Shown: in pieces, positions 1 through 7,268 of the stretch
Layout of the letters: every line of letters begins with the position of its first letter
Numbering within the stretch: position 1 is the first letter of the stretch
Assembly: GCA_017550685.1 (NCBI GenBank)
Contig: JAFZOJ010000037.1
Location: 36,639-100,638, forward strand
Length of the DNA stretch: 64,000 bases
From: Treponema sp.
Lineage (GTDB): Bacteria; Spirochaetota; Spirochaetia; Treponematales; Treponemataceae
Direction of reading: 5' to 3'
Translations under genes and position numbers: made by a program
The notes under the pieces: generated by a model
Seen by the model: only the letters and a program-made list of their open reading frames with translations
Databases searched by the model: none
Told to the model about the DNA's origin: nothing

Positions 1-730
1 GTTCCAGGTCTTCGTAGTGATAGTTTTGCAGATGGTTTCCGTGTTTGTTTGTAGAACCTCGCAAAATTGCATGACAGTGGGGGTTGCCTTCTGAATGAAC
101 TTCCCAGCCTCTGTAAATAAAAGTATGGGAATGCTGGGCTGCAGAAATTGCGTTCATCATAACTGCGTAGTCACCGCTGGTTGGATTTTTCATACCAACC
201 GGAACTTCAATTCCGCTGGCTGTAAGCCGATGCTGCTGATCTTCTACAGAACGGGCACCAACTGCAACATAACCAAGCAGGTCATCAAGGTACTGATAGT
301 TTTCGGGGTAAAGCATTTCGTCTGCAAAAATAAAACCAGTTTCTTCTACTGCTCGCATGTGCATGTGGCGGCAGGCAACTATTCCCTTATAAAGATCCGG
401 TTTCTCGTTCGGGTTTGGCTGATGTAACATTCCCTTGTAGCCGGCACCTGTTGTTCGCGGTTTGTTGGTGTAAATGCGTGGTACCATAAGAATTTTGTCG
501 CGCACTTTTTCCTGCACTGGTACAAGCCGATTCATGTAATCAAGTACTGCATCTTCGTTATCGGCAGAGCAGGGACCAATTATCAAAAGCAGACGGTTCA
601 GGCGACCTTCAAAAACTGCCTTAAGCTCTGCGCGTTTTTCTTCTACAATTTTTCCAAGCTTACCCGAAAGCGGATACTGTTCTTTTACTTCTGCTGGTAT
701 TGCAAGTCTTCGTTCAAATTCCATGTTCAT
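1..730 (-). CDS. aroG: 3-deoxy-7-phosphoheptulonate (DAHP) synthase, class I, 3' end cut off by window
   Basis: Condenses phosphoenolpyruvate and erythrose 4-phosphate to DAHP, the first step of the shikimate pathway, in the cytoplasm. Translating the minus strand gives about 243 residues beginning MNMEFERRLA, with the class I AroF/G/H hallmarks GPCSAD near residue 52, VPRIYTNKPRTTG, YKGM and VGARSVEDQQHR. The family is about 350 residues, so the C-terminal third lies beyond base 1. I chose the ATG at 730 because GGGG lies 7 bases before it; an in-frame ATG at 724 is possible. It starts 11 bases after the pheA stop, so both are probably one aromatic-amino-acid operon. The paralogue letter cannot be decided from sequence alone. 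Confidence 0.93.
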   Translation of the reverse strand, partial: MNMEFERRLAIPAEVKEQYPLSGKLGKIVEEKRAELKAVFEGRLNRLLLIIGPCSADNEDAVLDYMNRLVPVQEKVRDKILMVPRIYTNKPRTTGAGYKGMLHQPNPNEKPDLYKGIVACRHMHMRAVEETGFIFADEMLYPENYQYLDDLLGYVAVGARSVEDQQHRLTASGIEVPVGMKNPTSGDYAVMMNAISAAQHSHTFIYRGWEVHSEGNPHCHAILRGSTNKHGNHLQNYHYEDLE

Positions 731-741
731 ATTATTTCCCC

Positions 742-1539
742 TTATTTGAAAATCTTTAATTTATCACATCTGTATTGTATTTCATGAACCATCTGTTCAA
801 AATCCTTCTGGCTGGAATTGCCTTCAACTTCGATGTAAAAATAATATTCCCATGCATGAGACTTTAACGGACGGCTGTGAATTGCCACCATGTTATATCC
901 AAACTCACCAAGTCTGTTCAAAACTTTAACAAGAGCGCCGGCTTCATTTTTTACCGCAAACATCATTATAAAAGTGCCACTGTCCTTGCAAACCTTTTGA
1001 TTCTGATTTTTAGAAAGCACTACAAATCTTGTGGAATTATCCTGCTGTTCGTTTATGCCTTGGGCTAGCACCTGTAAACCATAAAGCGCTGCAGTTTCTT
1101 CACTTGCAATTGCGGCAACTGTTGGGTCGTCGTTCAGGGCAACTTGTTTTGCGGCGCGTGCTGTGTTTATGGCCTCTATGCTTTCATAATTGTGTACGCG
1201 TAAAAAATCTGCACACTGTTCCAGCGCCTGCGGATGACTTATAACCTTACAGATTGTCTGAAGGGTTGATCCCTTTACACCAAGAAGATTCTGAACAACA
1301 TTCAGAGTATACACTCCGTTTACAAAAAGCTCCCCCTGGAACATTAAATCTGTTACCTGTCCAACGTCTCCAGCGTAACTGTTTTCGATAGGAAGCACAG
1401 CGTAATCGCACTCATCATTTTCTATGGCTTTGTATGCAGAATGAAAATCTCCAAAAGAAACAAGCTCGTCCTCTGGAAAAATACGTTTTGCTGCAATGTA
1501 TGCGAATGCACCTTCTATTCCGCTATAGGCAATTTTCAT
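742..1539 (-). CDS. pheA: Prephenate dehydratase with ACT domain
   Basis: Converts prephenate to phenylpyruvate for phenylalanine synthesis. The 265-residue protein has a periplasmic-binding-like catalytic domain (about 1-178) with the TRF catalytic motif in NSTRFVVLS, and a C-terminal ACT domain (about 188-265) with GALVKVLNRLGEFGYN and an HSRP motif equivalent to the phenylalanine-binding ESRP. No chorismate mutase domain is fused, unlike the E. coli enzyme. The start is supported by AGGAGTG 6 bases upstream. Feedback inhibition by phenylalanine through the ACT domain is expected from the family. DAHP synthase follows immediately in the same direction. Confidence 0.95.
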   Translation of the reverse strand: MKIAYSGIEGAFAYIAAKRIFPEDELVSFGDFHSAYKAIENDECDYAVLPIENSYAGDVGQVTDLMFQGELFVNGVYTLNVVQNLLGVKGSTLQTICKVISHPQALEQCADFLRVHNYESIEAINTARAAKQVALNDDPTVAAIASEETAALYGLQVLAQGINEQQDNSTRFVVLSKNQNQKVCKDSGTFIMMFAVKNEAGALVKVLNRLGEFGYNMVAIHSRPLKSHAWEYYFYIEVEGNSSQKDFEQMVHEIQYRCDKLKIFK

Positions 1540-1560
1540 TTATGACACTCCTTTTTGTGG

Positions 1561-1586
1561 GACCCTTCGAGAGCCTCAGGGACCCC
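1561..1586. repeat. Short palindromic repeat, family C (CCTTCGAGAGCCTCAGGGACC)-like
   Basis: Contains CCTTCGAGAGCCTCAGGG followed by a C-rich tail. The same core is seen at 29309-29330 and, with one variant centre, inside coding sequence at 58366-58380 and 62529-62553. It belongs to the widespread class of short intergenic palindromes; no gene is involved here. Confidence 0.7.
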
Positions 1587-1607
1587 GAATTCAACTACCG
1601 CATATAA

Positions 1608-1645
1608 AAAAAGCGGTTCTACCCAAAAAGATAGAACCGCTTTTT
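1608..1645. terminator. Strong bidirectional hairpin terminator
   Basis: Perfect 14-base arms (AAAAAGCGGTTCTA and its complement, 1608-1621 and 1632-1645) around a 10-base loop, with T runs on both sides. No known plus-strand gene ends here. On the minus strand it follows the small reading frame at 1669-1770 by 23 bases, which is one reason to take that frame seriously; it also insulates pheA. Confidence 0.85.
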
Positions 1646-1668
1646 CAATATCAGCTTAATTTTACATT

Positions 1669-1770
1669 CTATGCTTTTCGGATCTTGCAATTTCTTCCAA
1701 AAAAGAAAAAGGCAAAAAATGAGAAAAAAGCAAATGTAAAAAATGTAATTCCAAAAATCATTATTGGCAT
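1669..1770 (-). CDS. Possible 33-residue membrane peptide
   Basis: A frame of 33 codons beginning MPIMIFGITFF and ending NCKIRKA. Residues 3-24 are almost all hydrophobic and rich in phenylalanine, followed by a basic tail, as in single-pass small membrane proteins with the positive end in the cytoplasm. AAGGA lies 9 bases before the ATG, and a strong terminator follows the stop by 23 bases. I do not recognise the family and know no function. The T-rich DNA could create such a frame by chance, so support rests on the ribosome site plus terminator. Confidence 0.4.
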   Translation of the reverse strand: MPIMIFGITFFTFAFFSFFAFFFFGRNCKIRKA

Positions 1771-1837
1771 ACTACACAATCCTTATATAATAGTCAAGAC
1801 ATTACTATTACATTTAATGTTAGTGTAAAAGAATAGT

Positions 1838-1930
1838 CGGGGTTTTAGGGGCGGAGCCCCTAGGCGAAGGGGTAGTGGAAGACCGCGGAGTGTGCTGGAA
1901 CGAGGGGAAGACTTTCCCCTCCCTTTTTTT
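1838..1930. repeat. Structured GC-rich repeat, type F, ending in a terminator hairpin
   Basis: Holds the hairpin GGGGCGGAGCCCC, a middle portion with GAAGGGGTAG, and a last hairpin GAGGGGAA-GACT-TTCCCCTC (1902-1921) followed by eight T. A related unit at 7171-7260 has the same order (GGGG hairpin, GAAGGGCTAG, GAGGGGAA hairpin, T run) with different stem sequences. No plus-strand gene ends upstream, so the unit is not simply an operon terminator. Confidence 0.6.
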
Positions 1931-1952
1931 TCAAAAAAATATTATAAATATT

Positions 1953-2022
1953 TGTTTCTTTTTGTAGAAACATGTTGACAAATATATTTCTCCATGTTAT
2001 ATTGTTTCTATTGGTAGAAACA
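1953..2022 (+). promoter_or_regulatory. paaK promoter flanked by two palindromic operators
   Basis: The promoter is TTGACA (1975-1980), a 17-base spacer and TATATT (1998-2003). Two copies of TGTTTCT-N6-AGAAACA lie at 1953-1972 and 2003-2022, with centres exactly 50 bases apart. The first abuts the -35 box and the second covers the likely start of transcription. The arrangement is what a dimeric repressor binding both sites would use; the regulator is not identified in this window. Confidence 0.8.
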
Positions 2023-2035
2023 TAAGGAGAAATAT

Positions 2036-3277
2036 ATGAAACTTACAGAACTTCAACTTGAACAAATCCGCGCTCAGGTACGCCGTGTAAAGGCATGCGG
2101 AAATCCTTTTTATACAGAACGTTTTAAGAATGTAAATCCGGATGATATTAAAACCCAGGAAGATTTTGAAAAGCTGGTGCCATTCTGCTCAAAGCAGGAC
2201 CTTCGCGATGCATACCCTCTTGGACTTGCAACTGTTCCGGAGGAAGAAATTGTGCGCATCCACTCATCAAGCGGAACTACAGGTTCACCGGTAATCATTC
2301 CATATACAAAAAAAGACGTAGAAGACTGGGCAATCATGTTTGCACGCTGCTACGAAATGGCAGGCATTACAAATAAAGATCGCATCCACATCACACCGGG
2401 CTACGGCCTGTGGACTGCAGGTATCGGCTTTCAGGCTGGTTGTGAACGCCTTGGTGCCATGGCAATTCCAATGGGACCTGGTAACACAGAAAAGCAGCTG
2501 CAGATGATGCAGGATTTGAAGTCTACAGTATTGTGTGCAACTTCCTCTTATGCTCTCCTCCTTGCAGAACAGGTAGAAGCACGCGGACTTAAAGATAAAA
2601 TCTGCCTTAAAAAAGGCGTAATTGGTTCTGAACGCTGGGGCGAAAAAATGCGCAACCGCATCAAGAATATTTTAGGAATTGAACTTTTTGACATTTACGG
2701 ACTTACAGAATGTTATGGTCCTGGAATCGGCATCAACTGTCCAGGCGAAGAGGGAATCCACGTATTCGACGATTACGTTTATGTAGAAATCCTTGACCCT
2801 GTGACAGGCGAGCCTGTTCCTGAAGGAACCCTTGGTGAAGTAACACTCACAACCTTTGTAAAGGAAGGCGCTCCATTGTTCCGCTTCCGCACACACGACC
2901 TGGCAGCCTTTGTTCCTGGTGAATGTAAATGCGGCTGCAAGTACCCAAGAATCACACCGATCATGGGTCGCAGCGACGACATGGTAAAGGTAAAGGGCAA
3001 TATCATCTTCCCAAGCACAATCGAAGATGTAATCCGCACAGTTCCAGGCGCTTCAAGTGAATACCGCGCCATCATCGAACACGTAGACGGCAAAGACCAG
3101 ATGACAGTAATGATGGAAGTAGAAGGCGGCACCGACCGCACAGAAGCAGCCCTCACCATGACCTACAACTTCAAGCAGAAGTACAATATGACCCCAATCG
3201 TAAAGGTTGTCGGCGTAGGCGAGCTCCCAAGAAGCGAAAAGAAGACAAAGCGTATTGAAGATAAGAGATTTGAATAG
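2036..3277 (+). CDS. paaK: Phenylacetate-CoA ligase family protein
   Basis: An adenylate-forming enzyme that activates an aryl-acetate with ATP and coenzyme A. The 413-residue protein has the family's P-loop-like SSGTTGSPVIIPYT near residue 79, YGLTECYGPG near 220, the RFRTHD region and a C-terminal lid with GRSDDMVKVKGN. CKCGCKYPR resembles the small Cys-rich segment of this family. The start has AAGGAG 6 bases upstream. In anaerobic gut bacteria these ligases are often paired with indolepyruvate oxidoreductase, which is not present here, so the true substrate (phenylacetate or indoleacetate) is open. It is followed after 11 bases by a small membrane protein gene. Confidence 0.92.
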   Translation: MKLTELQLEQIRAQVRRVKACGNPFYTERFKNVNPDDIKTQEDFEKLVPFCSKQDLRDAYPLGLATVPEEEIVRIHSSSGTTGSPVIIPYTKKDVEDWAIMFARCYEMAGITNKDRIHITPGYGLWTAGIGFQAGCERLGAMAIPMGPGNTEKQLQMMQDLKSTVLCATSSYALLLAEQVEARGLKDKICLKKGVIGSERWGEKMRNRIKNILGIELFDIYGLTECYGPGIGINCPGEEGIHVFDDYVYVEILDPVTGEPVPEGTLGEVTLTTFVKEGAPLFRFRTHDLAAFVPGECKCGCKYPRITPIMGRSDDMVKVKGNIIFPSTIEDVIRTVPGASSEYRAIIEHVDGKDQMTVMMEVEGGTDRTEAALTMTYNFKQKYNMTPIVKVVGVGELPRSEKKTKRIEDKRFE

Positions 3278-3288
3278 GGAATAAAACA

Positions 3289-3495
3289 ATGGGAAAAGAA
3301 ATTATCGAAGAAATCGAAGAACGCCCGGACGGCTCCAAAAAAATCGTAAAGCGTTCCGTAGAAAAAGGCGTTACCTTTGGTTCAGTCCTTGCCATGGTAA
3401 TAAGCTTTGCCACCTGGAAATCAGTAGGCTGGGCCATAATCCACGGTCTCATGGGCTGGGTTTATGTTATTTACTTTATGATAAAGTATAGATAA
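3289..3495 (+). CDS. Small membrane protein of unknown function
   Basis: A 68-residue protein with a charged N-terminus (MGKEIIEEIEERPDGSKK) and a hydrophobic C-terminal half from about residue 27 to 66, enough for one or two membrane passes, ending KYR. It begins 11 bases after paaK and is followed by a hairpin terminator at 3540-3587, so the two are probably co-transcribed. I do not recognise the family. Confidence 0.7.
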   Translation: MGKEIIEEIEERPDGSKKIVKRSVEKGVTFGSVLAMVISFATWKSVGWAIIHGLMGWVYVIYFMIKYR

Positions 3496-3539
3496 TGTAG
3501 GTAAGATTCAACTAAATAAGACTGGTTGAAAAAGTGCAT

Positions 3540-3587
3540 AAGCCATAGTATCTTTGAATTTAGAGAGGATATTATGGCTTTTTCTTT
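3540..3587 (+). terminator. Terminator after the paaK operon
   Basis: A 13-pair stem, AAGCCATAGTATC (3540-3552) with GATATTATGGCTT (3568-3580), with one G-T pair and a 15-base loop, followed by TTTCTTT. It separates the paaK unit from the toxin-antitoxin module. Confidence 0.65.
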
Positions 3588-3595
3588 AAAAAGTA

Positions 3596-3604
3596 TGATA
3601 TAAT
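3596..3604 (+). promoter_or_regulatory. Extended -10 promoter of the hicBA-type pair
   Basis: TGATATAAT is a perfect extended -10 element; the sequence 17 bases upstream (GGCTTT) is a poor -35, as is usual for extended -10 promoters. The gene starts 38 bases downstream behind AAGGAG. Confidence 0.6.
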
Positions 3605-3642
3605 ATACTAAATAGTGAAAACCAAGAAAAAGGAGATATAAC

Positions 3643-3858
3643 ATGGAATACAGAGTAAATTTTACATGGGATGAAGAAGCAAGCGTTTGGATTGCTCAGA
3701 GTGATGATATTCCTGGTCTCGTACTTGAAGGCGGTTCTCTTGATGCACTATTTGAGCGTGTTCGTTTTGCAGCTCCAGAATTAATTGAACTTAATAAATC
3801 GCCTGCACTAAATTCTTTATATTTTAATGTTGAACGCCACGAAAAGGTTTTTGCATAA
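3643..3858 (+). CDS. HicB-like antitoxin, DUF1902 family
   Basis: A 71-residue protein of the compact HicB-like fold: MEYRVNFTWDEEASVWIA, then DDIPGLVLEGGSLDAL, the typical 'strand, strand, helix' start of HicB/DUF1902 proteins. No separate DNA-binding domain is visible, so repression of its own promoter would need the complex or another mode. AAGGAG lies upstream of the ATG. The stop codon overlaps the start of the next gene (TAATG), which fits antitoxin-first toxin-antitoxin pairs. The role as antitoxin is inferred from family and pairing. Confidence 0.8.
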   Translation: MEYRVNFTWDEEASVWIAQSDDIPGLVLEGGSLDALFERVRFAAPELIELNKSPALNSLYFNVERHEKVFA

Positions 3859-4052
3859 TGGCTGAATACGAGAAAAAGGTTCGTGAAATTCTTCTTCAAA
3901 ATAATTGCCGATTTGTTCGTCATGGAAAAGGTGACCATGATATTTATTACAGTCCTATTACAAACCGAAACTTCACTGTAGATTCAAAAATAAAATCACG
4001 ACATACAGCAAATGCCATTATGAAACAAAGTGGTATTGATCATCATTTTTAG
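3858..4052 (+). CDS. HicA-type mRNA interferase toxin (YcfA-like)
   Basis: A 64-residue basic protein with the double-stranded-RNA-binding-like HicA fold: EKKVREILLQNNCRFVRHGKG followed by HDIYYSP, the region that carries the catalytic histidine, and a final IMKQSGI helix. It would cleave mRNA when free of its partner. It is translationally coupled to the upstream antitoxin by a one-base overlap. The order antitoxin then toxin is the reverse of the second pair at 8457-9064. Confidence 0.82.
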   Translation: MAEYEKKVREILLQNNCRFVRHGKGDHDIYYSPITNRNFTVDSKIKSRHTANAIMKQSGIDHHF

Positions 4053-4069
4053 ATTAAGAAATATTAGAT

Positions 4070-4219
4070 ATGAGTTTATTACGAGTTATATTATGTATTA
4101 TTTTTCCGCCTCTTGCCGTACTTGATAAAGGGTGTGGATCAATTGTTATTGTTACAATACTTACATGCTGTGGTTGGATACCAGGTGTAATCGGTGCACT
4201 TGTGATTAATAATAAGTAA
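4070..4219 (+). CDS. PMP3/UPF0057 family small membrane protein (YqaE-like)
   Basis: A 49-residue frame: MSLLRVILCIIFPPLAVL, then DKGCGSIVIVTILTCCGWIPG and VIGALVINNK. The PPLAV and GCG...GWIPGVI motifs are diagnostic of the PMP3 family, two-pass proteolipids induced by salt or membrane stress in fungi and plants and found in many bacteria; the bacterial role is unclear. It begins 18 bases after the HicA stop with only a weak ribosome site. The neighbourhood is AT-rich, so acquisition together with the toxin-antitoxin pair or the helicase is possible. Confidence 0.85.
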   Translation: MSLLRVILCIIFPPLAVLDKGCGSIVIVTILTCCGWIPGVIGALVINNK

Positions 4220-4241
4220 TTAATCCAATAATTAATTTATC

Positions 4242-4270
4242 TTGAGAATTGAATTCTTTTGTACTAAAAT
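4242..4270 (+). promoter_or_regulatory. Promoter of the helicase gene
   Basis: TTGAGA (4242-4247), a 17-base spacer and TAAAAT (4265-4270). The ATG begins 9 bases after the -10 box and there is no Shine-Dalgarno sequence, so the mRNA should be nearly leaderless. Confidence 0.55.
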
Positions 4271-4279
4271 ATAAAAGAT

Positions 4280-7168
4280 ATGTCTTTAAGAAGTCGTTTG
4301 TTTGGAAAAAAAGATAATATTACAACTTCTAAACAGAAATTTGATTCAATTCAATCAGATAATCCATCTGTAAAAGCAATAATTGAACTTAATAAGCATA
4401 TATCAAATCTTCTTTCATCTGATTCATACATTGCCAAAAGTGAATATCTCAAATTTATAGAAGCAAGAAAAGAGGCTGTATCATATTTTAAACAATTACA
4501 TAAAGACAATCTATTAAAAAACTTTTGTACAAATAATCATATAACAACAGAATTAGTTCTTGATACAATTGAAAAACTTGATAACTTAAAAAATCTTGTT
4601 TCTCAACACAATAAAAACTTTATTGAATCAAAACTTGTTTCTGAAAAAACATATCTGGATAATATCTTAAAAGAAATTGATCCAAACATTATGCTTGATG
4701 AGGATCAGCGAAAAGTTGTACTTACAGATGAAGATTACTGTCTTGTTATTGCTGGTGCTGGAGCTGGAAAAACAACCACAGTTGCAGCTAAAGTAAAATA
4801 TCTTGTAGAAAAGAAAAATATCAAACCGGGAGAAATCCTTGTTGTTTCATTTACAAATAAGGCTGTTGGCGAATTAAAAGAAAGAATTCAGAAGCAACTA
4901 AATATAGATTGTCCTATTACAACATTCCACTCAACTGGAAATGCAATTTTACATAAAGAGAATGATGAAAAATTAAATATTGTTCAAAGTGATAAATTGT
5001 ATTTTGTTCTTGAAGATTATTTTAGAGATACAGTTTTACAAAATCAAAAATTACTGGATGATTTAATTCAATTTTTTGCTACATATTTTGATGAACCTAT
5101 TACAGCGAAAGATAAAAATGATTTATTTGAAAAACTATCTTCAGCCAATTTTTCAACAATGAAAAGTGAAGTTGGAGAAATTAATTATGATTTGGAAATT
5201 AAGAATTCACGAAAGAAAGAGTATGTCACAATTCAAAATGAAGTATTACGTTCTTATGAAGAAGTACAGATTGCAAACTTTCTCTATCTGAATAACATCG
5301 AATATGAATATGAGCCTCGATATAAATACAATATTGATGGAACGAATAAACCTTATACTCCTGATTTTATAATTCGACAAAATGATAAAGAAGCATATAT
5401 TGAGCATTTTGGAATCACACAATCGGGTTATAGCAATAGATATACAGTTGAAGAATTAGAGAAATATAAAAAAGCTGTACACGATAAAGTTGATTTACAT
5501 AAACAGCATGGTACTTTACTTCTTTATACATTTTCTGGATTTGATGATGGAAAGCCACTTCTGGAACATTTGAAAAAACAACTAGAAAGAACAGGTTTTA
5601 TTTTAAATCCACGAGATAACAAAGAGGTTATGCAAAGAATCTCTAATCAAGATGGAAGTCGTTATGTTCGAAAACTTATTAATCTTGTAGACAGGTTTAT
5701 TTCAAATTTCAAAACAAATGGATATCTAGTTGAACAGTTTGAAGAATGGAAGATTAAATCAAATAATGAACGAACAAAACTTTTTCTTGGAATATGTAAA
5801 GAATGCTATCTTGAATATGAACGTTATTTACAAAAGAACAATGCAATTGATTTTTCAGACATGATTAATAAATCAGCAAGACTGTTAAGAGAATCAAAAG
5901 CCGTAAGTGATCAGATAGATTTTAAATATATAATAGTTGATGAATATCAGGATATATCCCGACAAAGATTTGATTTGGTTGGAGCTTTACATGATGTTAC
6001 TTCTGCTAAAATCATCGCAGTTGGAGATGACTGGCAATCTATCTATGCTTTTAGTGGTTCTGATATTACATTATTTACTCAATTTGAAAAAATAATGGGA
6101 TATGCGGAACAACTCAAAATCACAAATACATACAGAAATTCTCAGGAAGTTATAGATATAGCAGGTAACTTTATTCAGAAAAATACTGCACAAATTCGGA
6201 AATCATTGAAGTCTCCTAAGACAATAAACGAACCTGTTATTATTTATACATATGATTCAAAAATAAAAAGATTTGGTGGTAATGCAAATTATAATCTTGC
6301 AAAAGCTGTTGAAATTGCCTTGGAACAGATAATAGACTTTAACAACAAAGAAGGGAAAGATTCTAAAAAACAAGAAATTTTGTTATTAGGTAGATTTGGT
6401 TTTGATGGAAAAAACTTAGAAAGATCTGGATTATTTGAATTTAAGGATTATGGCAGTAAAGTAAAAAGCTTGAAATACCCTTTCTTGAAAATTACATTTA
6501 TGACTGCGCATGCTTCAAAAGGTCTTGGTTATGATAATGTTATAGTAATAAATGGGAAAAATGAGATTTATGGTTTCCCATCAAAAATTGAAAATGATCC
6601 TGTTTTAAATTTTGTTGTCAAACGAGATGATTTTATAGAAGCTGCAGAAGAAAGGCGTCTTTTCTACGTAGCTATGACTCGTACTAAAAATAGAGTTTAT
6701 TTTATAGCGCCAGAATTAAATCCATCAGAATTCTTATTAGAGATAAAAAATGATTATAAAAATGTTGTTTTAAAAGGTAAGTGGAATGAAGAAATTGCAG
6801 AGGCAATAAACTATAAAAAAATGTGTCCTATATGTGGTTATCCATTGCAAAGAAAAGTGAAAAATGCTTATGGTCTTCGCTTATGGATTTGTATGAACGA
6901 TCCAGAAGTTTGTGATTTTATGACAAATGAAATAGCAGCTGGTAAACTTTCTATTCAAAAATGCGACAAATGTGATGGATACTTAATAGCAAAACCAAAT
7001 GGTGATAGAACTGATTACTTCTTAGGATGTACAAATTTTAAGGCAAATAAGACGGGTTGTAATAATACTATTAGTAAAATTGATTATTATACAATGCACA
7101 ATTTATCACCTGAACCAGCACCTAAAAAAGAAATTCCAAAGGGCTATAATCCAGTTAAGAATAAATAA
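4280..7168 (+). CDS. UvrD/Rep-type superfamily 1 helicase with inserted nuclease-like segment and C-terminal zinc fingers
   Basis: A 962-residue ATP-driven DNA helicase. Visible motifs: DEDQRKVV (Q motif, about 146), GAGAGKTTT (Walker A, about 160), VDEYQDIS (Walker B, about 551), AVGDDWQSIYAF (motif III), MTAHASKGLGYDNVIVIN (motif V) and RRLFYVAMTRTKNR (motif VI, about 792). Between motifs Ia and II, residues 322-377 carry EEVQIANFL, YEPRYKYN, YTPDFII and YIEHFG, which looks like a PD-(D/E)XK endonuclease core. Two Cys clusters follow: CPICGYPL near 849 and CDKCDGYL near 896, like topoisomerase-type zinc fingers. Base composition is much AT-richer than the flanking pta and paaK genes. Similar helicase-nuclease fusions occur in DNA repair and in phage defence; which applies is not decidable here. 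Confidence 0.88.
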   Translation: MSLRSRLFGKKDNITTSKQKFDSIQSDNPSVKAIIELNKHISNLLSSDSYIAKSEYLKFIEARKEAVSYFKQLHKDNLLKNFCTNNHITTELVLDTIEKLDNLKNLVSQHNKNFIESKLVSEKTYLDNILKEIDPNIMLDEDQRKVVLTDEDYCLVIAGAGAGKTTTVAAKVKYLVEKKNIKPGEILVVSFTNKAVGELKERIQKQLNIDCPITTFHSTGNAILHKENDEKLNIVQSDKLYFVLEDYFRDTVLQNQKLLDDLIQFFATYFDEPITAKDKNDLFEKLSSANFSTMKSEVGEINYDLEIKNSRKKEYVTIQNEVLRSYEEVQIANFLYLNNIEYEYEPRYKYNIDGTNKPYTPDFIIRQNDKEAYIEHFGITQSGYSNRYTVEELEKYKKAVHDKVDLHKQHGTLLLYTFSGFDDGKPLLEHLKKQLERTGFILNPRDNKEVMQRISNQDGSRYVRKLINLVDRFISNFKTNGYLVEQFEEWKIKSNNERTKLFLGICKECYLEYERYLQKNNAIDFSDMINKSARLLRESKAVSDQIDFKYIIVDEYQDISRQRFDLVGALHDVTSAKIIAVGDDWQSIYAFSGSDITLFTQFEKIMGYAEQLKITNTYRNSQEVIDIAGNFIQKNTAQIRKSLKSPKTINEPVIIYTYDSKIKRFGGNANYNLAKAVEIALEQIIDFNNKEGKDSKKQEILLLGRFGFDGKNLERSGLFEFKDYGSKVKSLKYPFLKITFMTAHASKGLGYDNVIVINGKNEIYGFPSKIENDPVLNFVVKRDDFIEAAEERRLFYVAMTRTKNRVYFIAPELNPSEFLLEIKNDYKNVVLKGKWNEEIAEAINYKKMCPICGYPLQRKVKNAYGLRLWICMNDPEVCDFMTNEIAAGKLSIQKCDKCDGYLIAKPNGDRTDYFLGCTNFKANKTGCNNTISKIDYYTMHNLSPEPAPKKEIPKGYNPVKNK

Positions 7169-7170
7169 AA

Positions 7171-7260
7171 GGCGGGGGCGTTACGGGGGCTACCCCCGTT
7201 AGAAGGGCTAGCCCGCAACGAAGTGCGGGCGAGGGGAAGGCTTTCCCCTCTTTTCCCTTT
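7171..7260. repeat. Structured GC-rich repeat, type F; bidirectional terminator
   Basis: Three consecutive perfect hairpins: ACGGGGG-cta-CCCCCGT (7183-7199), GCCCGCA/TGCGGGC (7211-7217 and 7224-7230) and GAGGGGAA/TTCCCCTC (7231-7238 and 7243-7250), then a T-rich tract. It sits between the convergent helicase and pta genes and would stop transcription from either side. It is related in layout to 1838-1930. Confidence 0.7.
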
Positions 7261-7268
7261 TTAAGTAT

